From: an uncultured Acetatifactor sp.
GTDB lineage: Bacteria > Bacillota > Clostridia > Lachnospirales > Lachnospiraceae
Assembly (NCBI GenBank): GCA_944383825.1
Contig: CALWRA010000006.1
Location: forward strand, 60,299 to 124,298
Length of the DNA stretch: 64,000 nucleotides
Direction: 5' to 3'
Part shown: positions 38,278 through 46,436 of the stretch, in pieces
Layout of the letters: each line of letters begins with the position of its first letter
Position numbering within the stretch: position 1 is the stretch's first letter
The notes under the pieces: generated by a model
What the model saw: the letters and a program-made list of their open reading frames with translations, nothing else
Databases searched by the model: none
Told to the model about the DNA's origin: nothing
Made by a program: the position numbers and the translations under genes

Positions 38278-38763
38278 ATGGACCAAAAAGAAGTGGAAAG
38301 AGTGGTAGAAGAGGTCATAAGGCAGAGCAGGGCTCGCCGGGATGAGGGAATGACGCTGAGGCTGGCTTTGAAGCTGATTGAAAAGATAGAAGTCAGGGCG
38401 GAGGAGTGGAATATGCGCGTAGTGACGGCGGTATCCGATGCGGGGGGGCGTCCGGTTGCCGTACACTGTATGGACGGCGCTTACATAGGGAGCTTTGACG
38501 TGGCCTTGAATAAGGCATATACCTCCATTGCGTTTCAAATGTCCACTGAGAAGCTGGGAAGGCTCAGCCAGCCAGGGGAATCCCTTTACGGCATACAATT
38601 CACCAACCAGGGGAAAATTGTAATTTTCGGCGGTGGAGAGCCTTTGGAACATAATGGAAGGATTATCGGCGCGCTGGGCGTCAGCGGCGGAACTGCAAGA
38701 CAGGATACGGAGCTGGCGGCTTATGGAAGAGCCGTGTTTGAGGAGGTAATCGCGTGCATGTAA
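38278..38763 (+). CDS. GlcG/HbpS-type (PduO C-terminal-like) protein in BMC operon
   Basis: A 161-aa protein of the GlcG/HbpS/PduO-C family. The N-terminal helix VERVVEEVIRQSRA looks like an encapsulation peptide. The domain follows with MRVVTAVSDAGGRPVAVHCM, KAYTSIAF and GKIVIFGGGEPL…GALGVSGGT. Family members bind haem or corrinoids. This pathway needs no B12, so its role here is open. It starts 3 nt after the aldolase stop and overlaps the next gene's start by 10 nt. Confidence 0.85.
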   Translation: MDQKEVERVVEEVIRQSRARRDEGMTLRLALKLIEKIEVRAEEWNMRVVTAVSDAGGRPVAVHCMDGAYIGSFDVALNKAYTSIAFQMSTEKLGRLSQPGESLYGIQFTNQGKIVIFGGGEPLEHNGRIIGALGVSGGTARQDTELAAYGRAVFEEVIACM

Positions 38764-40142
38764 ACGAAAGTCTGGTGCAGGACATTGTGCAGGAGGTTGT
38801 GGCACAGCTTCATATATCGGAATCGGCGGCGAGAAGCCGCGGCGTGTTTTCGGATATGAACGAAGCCATTGCGGCAGCCAAAAGAGCACAGTCGGTCATC
38901 CGCCGAATGTCCCTGGATCAGAGAGAGAAGATCATAGGAAATATCAGAAGGAAAACTCATGAAAGCGCAGAGACCCTTGCCAGAATGGGAGTCAATGAAA
39001 CGGGCATGGGCAATGTGGGACATAAGATACTGAAGCATCATCTGGTGGCGGACAAGACGCCGGGAACGGAGGACTTAAAGACGACTGCCTGGTCCGGGGA
39101 CAGAGGGCTTACCCTGGTAGAGATGGGACCTTTTGGCGTAATCGGAGCCATCACTCCCTGCACCAATCCTAGCGAAACAGTGATCTGCAATTCCATTGGG
39201 ATGATTGCCGCAGGAAATACAGTGGTGTTCAATCCCCATCCTCAGGCGATCAAGACATCTATTTTTGCCCTGAACCTGATTAATGAAGCATCCATAGAGG
39301 CTGGCGGGCCGGACAACGTGGCGTGCACGGTTGATAAGCCCACCCTTGAATCCAGCGCCATTATGATGAAACATAAGGACATCCCTTTGATAGCGGCAAC
39401 CGGCGGGCCCGGTGTAGTGACAGCGGTGCTTTCCTCAGGAAAGCGCGGTATTGGAGCCGGAGCGGGCAATCCGCCGGTAGTGGTGGATGAAACTGCGGAT
39501 GTCAGAAAGGCGGCGCAGGATATTGTAAACGGATGTACTTTTGATAATAATCTTCCCTGCATTGCGGAAAAAGAGATTGTGGCGGTGGACTCTATTGCGG
39601 ATGAGCTGATGAATCATATGATACAGGAGCAGGGCTGTTATCTGATTTCCAGAGATGAGCAGGATAAACTGATAAAAACCGTGCTCACGCCAAAGGGTCT
39701 GAACCGAAAATGCGTCGGCAGGGATGCCAAAACTCTGCTTGGGATGATCGGCGTTGCCGTGCCGGATAATATCAGGTGCATTGTTTTTGAGGGGGAAAAG
39801 GAGCATCCTCTGATAGCGGAAGAACTGATGATGCCGATTTTGGGGTTGGTTCGGGCGAGAGACATTGACGACGCCATTGAAAAAGCGGTGTGGCTGGAGC
39901 ACGGAAATCGGCATTCCGCTCACATTCATTCCAAAAACATTGATCATATCACCAAATATGCAAGAGAAATTGATACGGCGATTTTAGTGAAAAATGCTCC
40001 ATCCTATGCAGCGCTTGGCTTCGGCGGGGAAGGATACTGTACCTTTACCATTGCAAGTCGTACCGGAGAGGGGCTTACGAGTGCCAGAACCTTTACCAAA
40101 AGCAGGAGATGCGTTATGGCCGACAGTCTCTGCATACGATGA
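38754..40142 (+). CDS. pduP: CoA-acylating propionaldehyde dehydrogenase
   Basis: BMC-type aldehyde dehydrogenase of 462 aa: aldehyde + CoA + NAD+ to acyl-CoA. The N-terminal helix LVQDIVQEVVAQL is an encapsulation peptide joined by a short linker. The catalytic domain has GPFGVIGAITPCTNPSET, the NAD-site ATGGPGVV and the active Cys in DNNLPCIAEKE. Start GTG at 38754 with GAGGAGG upstream, overlapping the previous stop. Propanal from the dehydratase is the likely substrate. Confidence 0.94.
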   Translation: MHVNESLVQDIVQEVVAQLHISESAARSRGVFSDMNEAIAAAKRAQSVIRRMSLDQREKIIGNIRRKTHESAETLARMGVNETGMGNVGHKILKHHLVADKTPGTEDLKTTAWSGDRGLTLVEMGPFGVIGAITPCTNPSETVICNSIGMIAAGNTVVFNPHPQAIKTSIFALNLINEASIEAGGPDNVACTVDKPTLESSAIMMKHKDIPLIAATGGPGVVTAVLSSGKRGIGAGAGNPPVVVDETADVRKAAQDIVNGCTFDNNLPCIAEKEIVAVDSIADELMNHMIQEQGCYLISRDEQDKLIKTVLTPKGLNRKCVGRDAKTLLGMIGVAVPDNIRCIVFEGEKEHPLIAEELMMPILGLVRARDIDDAIEKAVWLEHGNRHSAHIHSKNIDHITKYAREIDTAILVKNAPSYAALGFGGEGYCTFTIASRTGEGLTSARTFTKSRRCVMADSLCIR

Positions 40143-40177
40143 CGTATAAAATAAATGAGAAAGGAGTGTTTCGGCAT

Positions 40178-41392
40178 ATGGAAGCGAGTACGGCGAATAT
40201 AGAAGAAATTGTAAAACAGGTGCTGGCCAATATGGCGGGAGGCGGTACAGCCGTTTCGCCTGCAGGAAGCGGCGGACAGTCTTCGGAAATTCCAAAGACG
40301 GCGAGGGTGGCTATGCTCACGGGTTTGGAGCATTATGAAATTAAAGAATTCCCCTTGCCTGAGGTAGGGGATGATGATATTCTTGTAAAGGTAGAGGGGT
40401 GCGGCATCTGTGGAACGGACGCCCATGAATTTAAAAGAGATCCCTTCGGACTGATTCCGGTAGTGCTGGGGCATGAGGGAACCGGAGAGATTGTTAAAAT
40501 GGGCAGAAATGTAAAGAAGGACAGTGCAGGCAGGGATTTAAAACTTGGCGACAAGGTGGTTACCTGCATGATCTTTAAGGATGACCCGGAAATTACCATG
40601 TTCGACCTGAATAAGCAGAATGTGGGAGGGGCGGACGTATACGGACTGCTTCCGGATGATGACGTTCATTTTAACGGTTGGTTTGCAGATTACATATTGA
40701 TTCGGGGAGGTTCCACCGTATTTAATGTAAGTGATCTGGATCTTTATTCCAGAATTCTGATCGAGCCCTGTGCGGTTTTGATTCATGCGGTGGAAAGAGC
40801 TAAGAGCACCGGCATTCTCCGGTTTAACAGCAGAGTGGCGGTGCAGGGCTGCGGACCTATTGGCCTGATCTGTATTGCAATTCTGCGCACAATGGGAATT
40901 AACAATATTGTGGCGGTGGACGGAGAGCAGAAGCGTCTTGACTTCGCAAGAGAGCTTGGGGCTTCACAGGCAGTGAATTTTAAGGAATACAAAGGAATTG
41001 AGGCTCTGACGGAGGCCGTAAAGGAAAGTCTTGGAGGGCATCTGGCGGATTTCGCTTTTCAGTGCACGGGCTCTCCGGCGGCACATTCCAATATTTATAA
41101 ATTTGTGAGAAACGGCGGCGGCCTCTGTGAGCTGGGATTTTTTATCAACGGCGGCGATGCTGCTATTAATCCTCACTTTGACATCTGCTCCAAAGAGATT
41201 ACAGTTGTGGGATCCTGGGTGTATACTTTGAGGGATTATGCCACTACCTTTGATTTTTTAAAGAGCGCGAAAAAGATAGGGCTGCCCATTGACAAGCTGA
41301 TAACGGATACCTTCCCCCTGGATCAGATCAATGAAGGGCACAGGACCAATCTGGCGATGACGGGGCTGAAGATTGCAATTATCAATGAATAA
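40178..41392 (+). CDS. Zinc-dependent medium-chain alcohol dehydrogenase with encapsulation peptide
   Basis: A 404-aa MDR-family dehydrogenase. The N-terminal helix ANIEEIVKQVLANM plus Gly/Ser-rich linker (about residues 5-35) fits a BMC targeting peptide. The catalytic zinc region is GCGICGTDAHEFKRD and GHEGTGEIVKMG. The Rossmann motif is VQGCGPIGLICIAI. Likely roles are lactaldehyde to 1,2-propanediol and propanal to propanol with NADH. It resembles threonine/sorbitol dehydrogenases. The start at ATG 40178 has AAAGGAGTG upstream; the longer frame runs into the previous gene. Confidence 0.9.
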   Translation: MEASTANIEEIVKQVLANMAGGGTAVSPAGSGGQSSEIPKTARVAMLTGLEHYEIKEFPLPEVGDDDILVKVEGCGICGTDAHEFKRDPFGLIPVVLGHEGTGEIVKMGRNVKKDSAGRDLKLGDKVVTCMIFKDDPEITMFDLNKQNVGGADVYGLLPDDDVHFNGWFADYILIRGGSTVFNVSDLDLYSRILIEPCAVLIHAVERAKSTGILRFNSRVAVQGCGPIGLICIAILRTMGINNIVAVDGEQKRLDFARELGASQAVNFKEYKGIEALTEAVKESLGGHLADFAFQCTGSPAAHSNIYKFVRNGGGLCELGFFINGGDAAINPHFDICSKEITVVGSWVYTLRDYATTFDFLKSAKKIGLPIDKLITDTFPLDQINEGHRTNLAMTGLKIAIINE

Positions 41393-41407
41393 TCGGGAGA
41401 CGGCATT

Positions 41408-41722
41408 ATGGAAGAAGCGGTAGGAATTTTAGAGGTATTTGGCCTGACTTGTGCCTTTATGGCAGCGGACGCCGGATGCAAGGCGGCAGACGTAAGGCTT
41501 GAGACCTTCGACAAAAATAAGCCTGCAAATGCAGATTCTCTGCCGGTGCCTCTGCTGGTGACTGTCAAGTTCAGAGGAACCGTCGCGGATGTGGAGGCCG
41601 CAATGGAGGCGGGTGAGAGAACAGCCCGGTCCCTTACGGGAGTGGTTCAGAGGCATATCATAGCAAGGCCCACGCCGGATACGGAAAAGATGCTGAAATT
41701 AAACGCATTTGATAAAAATTAA
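41408..41722 (+). CDS. BMC-H shell protein (with insertion)
   Basis: Hexameric shell protein of 104 aa. The BMC fold is visible in AVGILEVFGLTCAFMAADAGCKAADV and VTVKFRGTVADVEAAMEAGERTA. Between strands there is an extra loop of about 10 residues (DKNKPANADSLPVP) where others have a short KIGSG-type pore loop, so its central pore would differ from the PduA-like copies. It is first of four BMC-H genes. Confidence 0.92.
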   Translation: MEEAVGILEVFGLTCAFMAADAGCKAADVRLETFDKNKPANADSLPVPLLVTVKFRGTVADVEAAMEAGERTARSLTGVVQRHIIARPTPDTEKMLKLNAFDKN

Positions 41723-41785
41723 GAGTTGACCGCAAGGAATTTAGGGAATAAGAAATGAAAAATGCCCATAGGAAAGGAGAGCATT

Positions 41786-42061
41786 ATGGCACAGGAAGCA
41801 TTGGGAATGGTGGAGACAAGAGGGCTTACGGCTGCGATTGAGGCGGCTGATGCAATGACCAAATCAGCGGAGGTATCGCTGGTGGGAACGGAGAAGATTG
41901 GTTCCGGACTGGTAACGGTAATGGTACGGGGCGATGTGGGAGCCGTGAAAGCGTCTGTGGAGAGCGGTTCCGCAGCGGCGAGCAGACTGGGCGAGCTGGT
42001 TGCGGCACATGTAATTCCCCGCCCTCATTCAGATGTGGAAAAGATTCTGCCTAAGATTTGA
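41786..42061 (+). CDS. BMC-H shell protein (PduA/PduJ-like), copy 1
   Basis: A 91-aa canonical shell hexamer subunit: [20 protein letters not shown], pore motif [21 protein letters not shown]-terminal [15 protein letters not shown]. The ATG at 41786 has AAAGGAG upstream. Nearly identical to the copy at 42446. Confidence 0.96.
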   Translation: MAQEALGMVETRGLTAAIEAADAMTKSAEVSLVGTEKIGSGLVTVMVRGDVGAVKASVESGSAAASRLGELVAAHVIPRPHSDVEKILPKI

Positions 42062-42084
42062 GGGAAAACGAAAGGAGCCGGCTC

Positions 42085-42420
42085 ATGAGCGGGACTGCAT
42101 TGGGATTTATTGAAATATCGGGAGTGGTGGCCGCAGTGGATGCGCTGGATATTATGTGCAAGACGTCCGGTGTGGAATTTATGACCTGGGAAAGAAAATT
42201 AGGCGGCCGGCTGGTCACCATTGTCATTCGGGGGGATGTGGCGTCGGTTACGGAGGCGGTGGAAACCGCTTCCCAAAATGCCATAAAAAAACCGGTGGCG
42301 TCAGGAGTGATTGCCAATCCCCATGGGGAGATAGAGCGTTTGATTGCCCTCAGCGCAAGTCGCTTTGCGAATGTACTGCAGCCGGACGTTCTGGACGAAC
42401 AGACGATACAGGAAGTATGA
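42085..42420 (+). CDS. BMC-H shell protein (divergent)
   Basis: A 111-aa BMC-domain shell protein, [22 protein letters not shown], with the pore region [19 protein letters not shown] and a C-terminal extension of about 20 residues after the domain. It lies between the two near-identical BMC-H copies. The start at 42085 has AAAGGAG upstream. Confidence 0.93.
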   Translation: MSGTALGFIEISGVVAAVDALDIMCKTSGVEFMTWERKLGGRLVTIVIRGDVASVTEAVETASQNAIKKPVASGVIANPHGEIERLIALSASRFANVLQPDVLDEQTIQEV

Positions 42421-42445
42421 AGAAAGAAAACAGGAGGATTTGAAA

Positions 42446-42727
42446 ATGGCACAGGAAGCATTGGGAATGGTGGAAACAAGAGGACTGGTAGCGGCGATTG
42501 AGGCTGCCGACGCAATGTGCAAGGCTGCGAATGTTACGCTGGTGGGAACAGAAAAAATCGGTTCCGGACTGGTAACGGTAATGGTACGGGGCGATGTGGG
42601 AGCGGTGAAGTCTTCCGTGGAGGCAGGCTCTGCGAGCGCTTCCAGGCTTGGCGAGCTGGTTGCAACCCATGTAATTCCCCGCCCTCATACGGATGTGGAA
42701 ACGATTCTGCCCAAGGTGAAGGCATAA
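42446..42727 (+). CDS. BMC-H shell protein (PduA/PduJ-like), copy 2
   Basis: A 93-aa canonical [24 protein letters not shown], pore [35 protein letters not shown]. It shares an identical 44-nt block with copy 1. AGGAGG lies upstream. It probably forms the main facets with copy 1. Confidence 0.96.
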   Translation: MAQEALGMVETRGLVAAIEAADAMCKAANVTLVGTEKIGSGLVTVMVRGDVGAVKSSVEAGSASASRLGELVATHVIPRPHTDVETILPKVKA

Positions 42728-42761
42728 GGAAGGCTGACCGGAAAGAAAACGAGGTGAGACG

Positions 42762-43403
42762 GTGGAACAGCAAACGGTTGAATTGATTACAAAAATGGTC
42801 ATTCAGACTCTGAACCGGGTGGAAGAAAAAAAGAATGGTTTTCAGGTGCCGGTGGGCGTTTCCGCAAGACACATTCATCTGACAAAGGAGCATGTGGAGG
42901 CACTGTTTGGAGAGGGCTACCAGCTTACCAGAAAGAAAGAACTTATGGGAGGACAGTTTGCCGCGAATGAAACGGTGACCGTGGTGGGAATCAAACTTCG
43001 GGCCATCGAAAATGTCAGAGTGCTGGGGCCTGTAAGAAAGGCTTCCCAGCTGGAGATTTCCGCTACAGATGCGGTGAAGCTGGGCATTGCCGCACCTGTC
43101 CGGGAATCCGGAAACGTAGCGGGGAGCGCCCCCATTGCAGTGGTGGGACCCAAGGGGGTCGTATACCTGAAGGAGGGCTGCATTATCGCCATGCGCCATA
43201 TCCATATGTCGCCTGCAGATGCGGTTGCGTCCGGACACAGGGACGGCGATATGGTATCCGTTCGGGCAGAAAATGAACGAGGTACCGTGTTCAACCATGT
43301 AAAAATTCGTGTGGATGAGAGCTTTACGCTGGAAATGCATATTGATACGGATGAGGCCAACGCCTGCGGAATCAGGACAGGCGATATGGTAACTATTTTG
43401 TGA
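42762..43403 (+). CDS. pduL: Phosphate propanoyltransferase
   Basis: Converts propionyl-CoA and phosphate to propionyl phosphate and CoA, recycling CoA inside the compartment. The 213-aa protein has an N-terminal encapsulation helix (VELITKMVIQTLN), then two PduL barrel repeats. Zinc ligands are in VSARHIHLTKEHVEALFG and MRHIHMSPADA. Start GTG 42762 with GAGGTGAG upstream. Its stop overlaps the longer frame of the next gene. Confidence 0.95.
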   Translation: MEQQTVELITKMVIQTLNRVEEKKNGFQVPVGVSARHIHLTKEHVEALFGEGYQLTRKKELMGGQFAANETVTVVGIKLRAIENVRVLGPVRKASQLEISATDAVKLGIAAPVRESGNVAGSAPIAVVGPKGVVYLKEGCIIAMRHIHMSPADAVASGHRDGDMVSVRAENERGTVFNHVKIRVDESFTLEMHIDTDEANACGIRTGDMVTIL

Positions 43404-43426
43404 CACTGGGACAGGAGAGACAGACT

Positions 43427-43672
43427 ATGATCATCGGACGAGTGACAGGCAGCATTGTTTCCACCCGAAAGTGTGAAAATCTGATTGGAAATAAATTTAT
43501 GGTGGTGGAGCCTTTGGAGAATATGGGGGCTTTGGGACGTCTTGTGGCAATTGACAATATTGGCGCGGGTATAGGTGAAACGGTTTTGGTTGCACTTGGA
43601 AGCGCCGCCCGGGTGGGGCTGGAGCAGGCGCCGGTGGACGCGGCTATTGTAGGAATTGTGGACGAGGAATAA
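43427..43672 (+). CDS. EutN/CcmL-type BMC-P pentamer protein
   Basis: An 81-aa vertex protein that caps the shell: MIIGRVTGSIVSTRKCENL, then LVAIDNIGAGIGETVLVALGSAAR and APVDAAIVGIVD. The ATG at 43427 has ACAGGAGAGA upstream and matches the family start; a longer frame from 43400 adds nine unrelated residues. Confidence 0.94.
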   Translation: MIIGRVTGSIVSTRKCENLIGNKFMVVEPLENMGALGRLVAIDNIGAGIGETVLVALGSAARVGLEQAPVDAAIVGIVDEE

Positions 43673-43676
43673 ATTT

Positions 43677-45017
43677 ATGGATATTCAGACTTTAAAAAAG
43701 ATTTTGCAGGAAAACGGGGTGGTCGGCGCCGGAGGCGCCGGCTTTCCTACTTATGCAAAGCTGGATGAGCGGGCTGAAATCATCTTGATGAATTGTGCAG
43801 AATGTGAACCCCTGCTCAAGCTACACAGACAGCTTCTTACACAGCATACGGAGGAAATTCTAAGAGCCTTTGATCTCATTGCGCAGACAGTGGGTGCAAG
43901 GGAAGCAATTATCGGAATTAAGGAAGAGTATAGGACTGCCCTTGAGGCATTGCATAGACATATAGACGCTTACTCAAATATGCGGATACATCTTTTGCCG
44001 GGCGCCTATCCCATGGGGGATGAGGTGGTGCTCATTTATGAAGCCACAGGAAGGGTAATCCGGCCGGGAGGACTTCCTATTGAGGAAGGCGTGGCTGTTT
44101 TTAATGTAGAAACGATTTATAATGTATACTGCGCATTAGAAAAGCAGGAGCCTGTGACGGATAAACTGGTGACAGTGGTGGGCGAGGTTGAACGGCCTGT
44201 GACGGTGAGAGTGCCTTTGGGAGCTTCTATTGCCCGGACTGTAGCCTGCGCCGGAGAGCTTTTGGTGCAGGAGCCTGGTTATTTGGTAGGCGGTCCCATG
44301 ATGGGAAATCTCTGTGAGGCTGATGATGTGGTGACTAAAACCACCAATGCCATTATTGTACTGGACAAAGCCCATTCACTGGTACAGAAGAAAAATCATA
44401 ATACTGCCATAGATTTAAAGAGAGCTGCGTCGGCCTGCTGTCAGTGCAGGACATGTACGGATCTGTGTCCCAGGCATGCCCTGGGGCACCCCATTGAGCC
44501 CCATAAATTTATGCTCAGCGCGGCGAATCAGGATTTTCAGGAAATGAGTGTTTTTTTAAATACAATGTTCTGCAGCTCCTGCGGGCTTTGCGAGGTCTAT
44601 TCCTGCCCCCAGTCCCTGTCTCCGAGAACGCTGATCACAGAGTATAAGGCGGGATTGCGCAAAGCGGGATTAAAGGCTCCAGAGGATGTAAAGCCCGCTT
44701 CCGCGGAGGAGAGCAGGGAATATAGAAGAGTGCCCGAAAAGCGCCTTGCAGCCCGATTAGGGCTTGCCAGATATGATGTGGAGGCTCCCCTTCAGGAGAA
44801 TTCCTTTGTGGAGAAGCATTGTCCAGTGAGGAAAGTGAAAATTCTCACTGGACAGCATATCGGTGCGCCGGCGGTGCCTGTGGTGAAACCCGGGGACAGA
44901 GTGCGCAGGGGAGACGTGATTGCCCGGCCCGGAAAAGGTCTGAGCGTATCCATACATGCCTCCATCGATGGAACAGTGCAGAAAGTGGAGGAGACCTATA
45001 TCATAATAGCGGGTTGA
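43677..45017 (+). CDS. pduS: PduS/RnfC-like flavin and Fe-S protein
   Basis: A 446-aa electron-transfer protein. The N-terminal RnfC-like FMN domain has GVVGAGGAGFPTYAKL and NCAECEPLL. A soluble ligand-binding domain and two [4Fe-4S] motifs follow (CCQCRTCTDLCPRHALG and CSSCGLCEVYSCPQ). The C-terminal SLBB/biotinyl-like end is also present. PduS is thought to pass electrons through the PduT pore. No cobalamin enzyme is present, so its partner here is likely NADH/NAD+ cycling or reactivation of the radical enzyme system. Confidence 0.92.
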   Translation: MDIQTLKKILQENGVVGAGGAGFPTYAKLDERAEIILMNCAECEPLLKLHRQLLTQHTEEILRAFDLIAQTVGAREAIIGIKEEYRTALEALHRHIDAYSNMRIHLLPGAYPMGDEVVLIYEATGRVIRPGGLPIEEGVAVFNVETIYNVYCALEKQEPVTDKLVTVVGEVERPVTVRVPLGASIARTVACAGELLVQEPGYLVGGPMMGNLCEADDVVTKTTNAIIVLDKAHSLVQKKNHNTAIDLKRAASACCQCRTCTDLCPRHALGHPIEPHKFMLSAANQDFQEMSVFLNTMFCSSCGLCEVYSCPQSLSPRTLITEYKAGLRKAGLKAPEDVKPASAEESREYRRVPEKRLAARLGLARYDVEAPLQENSFVEKHCPVRKVKILTGQHIGAPAVPVVKPGDRVRRGDVIARPGKGLSVSIHASIDGTVQKVEETYIIIAG

Positions 45018-45082
45018 TACGTGAACGAAGATGAGTGTTGAAAGATGTGCTTTTCATAGCCATAGAAAGGAAGAGTCATCCT

Positions 45083-45631
45083 GTGAGCAGAGCAATTGGA
45101 ATGGTTGAATTTAAGACGATCTCCGCCGGAGTGACGGCGGCGGACGCTATGGTGAAAGCGGCTGCCGTGGAGCTGATAGAAGCGCAGGCAGTGTGTCCTG
45201 GAAAATATATTGCAGTTATAACAGGCAATTTGAGCGCAGTGGACGCTGCGGTGGAGACGGCAAAAAAACAGTATGAGGAACAACTGATAGACAGCTTTGT
45301 GCTGGGCAACCCTCATGTGGGCATTTTCCCCGCTATTTACGGAACGACGCAGATAGATCATGTCAGCTCCCTGGGAATACTGGAGACTTATGACGCTGCA
45401 GCCATTATTGTGGCAGCGGATGCAGCGGCGAAAACTGCAGATGTGGAACTGATAGAGCTTCGAATCGCAAAGGGATTGTGCGGAAAGTCCTATTTGCTTT
45501 TGTGCGGGGAGGTGTCTGCGGTGACCGCGGCCATTGACAGAGCCAAGAATGAAGCGAAAAGCGGGGGAATGTATCTGGATTCTTCGGTGATTGCCCATCC
45601 CGATCCTCAGATCTGTAAATCCATTTTATAA
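45083..45631 (+). CDS. pduT: PduT-type BMC-T shell protein with Fe-S pore cysteine
   Basis: A 182-aa protein with two BMC domains (about residues 1-90 and 95-180), forming a trimeric pseudohexamer. The pore loop AVCPGKY places a Cys at residue 38, the position that holds a [4Fe-4S] cluster in PduT; the second domain has GLCGKSY. This fits electron transfer with PduS encoded just upstream. Start GTG 45083 after AAAGGAAG. Confidence 0.93.
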   Translation: MSRAIGMVEFKTISAGVTAADAMVKAAAVELIEAQAVCPGKYIAVITGNLSAVDAAVETAKKQYEEQLIDSFVLGNPHVGIFPAIYGTTQIDHVSSLGILETYDAAAIIVAADAAAKTADVELIELRIAKGLCGKSYLLLCGEVSAVTAAIDRAKNEAKSGGMYLDSSVIAHPDPQICKSIL

Positions 45632-45644
45632 GGGGGGAACAGAT

Positions 45645-46436
45645 ATGCTGGCGGCAGAGAGAAGAAATATGATTTTGGAAAAGCTGCAGGATGAAAAAAA
45701 GGTCGTGGTCAGTGAGCTAAGCGGCCTTTTTGGCGTGTCCGAGGAGACCATAAGGCGTGATCTCGATAAGCTGGATAAGGAGGGGCTTGCCGTGAAAAGC
45801 TACGGCGGCGCCATCCTGAATGAGAATGCCAGCATTGATATGCCGTTTAATGTACGCAAAAAAAGAAATATGAAGGGCAAGCAGATCATTGCGCAGCTTG
45901 TGGAAAAGCTGGTGGGTGAGGGAGAGCATATTATTCTGGACCCCAGCACCACGGCAGTGGCTATTGTAAAGGCTCTTAAGAATAGAAAACGTCTGACAGT
46001 CATTACAAATTCTATTGAAGTGCTGGTGGAATTATCAGATGTAAGCGGGTGGGATGTAATTTCAACGGGAGGAACCCTGAAGGAAAATTATCTTGCGCTG
46101 GTGGGGCCGAAGGCCGTGGAGGGAATTAATTCCTTTAATGTGGATAAGGCGATTCTTTCTTGTAAGGGGATTGATCTGGCGAAGGGTATCACAGACGCCA
46201 ATGAAATGTTTTCACAGGTGAAGCAGACCATGCTCAAATCCGCCAAGCAGCGTATTCTGGCAGCAGACTGTACAAAATTCAATAACGTGGCCTTTTCTCA
46301 TATCTGCGGCCTGACGGATATTGATATGATCGTGACGGATGTCAGACCTTCTGCAGAGTGGATGGCTTATTTCGCGGAGAAAGGAATCAAGTGCGTTTAT
46401 GGGGAAGAAAACCACGGCAATAGCTTTTGCCAATAA
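45645..46436 (+). CDS. DeoR family transcriptional regulator
   Basis: Repressor of sugar-phosphate operons, 263 aa. The N-terminal helix-turn-helix is MLAAERRNMILEKLQDEKK…SEETIRRDLDKLDKEG. The DeoR_C sugar-phosphate-binding domain follows with DPSTTAVAIVKAL, VITNSIEV and STGGTLKENY. It probably controls this BMC operon in response to a sugar phosphate such as fuculose-1-P or rhamnulose-1-P (inference). AGGGGGG precedes ATG 45645. Its end overlaps the ParA gene. Confidence 0.93.
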   Translation: MLAAERRNMILEKLQDEKKVVVSELSGLFGVSEETIRRDLDKLDKEGLAVKSYGGAILNENASIDMPFNVRKKRNMKGKQIIAQLVEKLVGEGEHIILDPSTTAVAIVKALKNRKRLTVITNSIEVLVELSDVSGWDVISTGGTLKENYLALVGPKAVEGINSFNVDKAILSCKGIDLAKGITDANEMFSQVKQTMLKSAKQRILAADCTKFNNVAFSHICGLTDIDMIVTDVRPSAEWMAYFAEKGIKCVYGEENHGNSFCQ

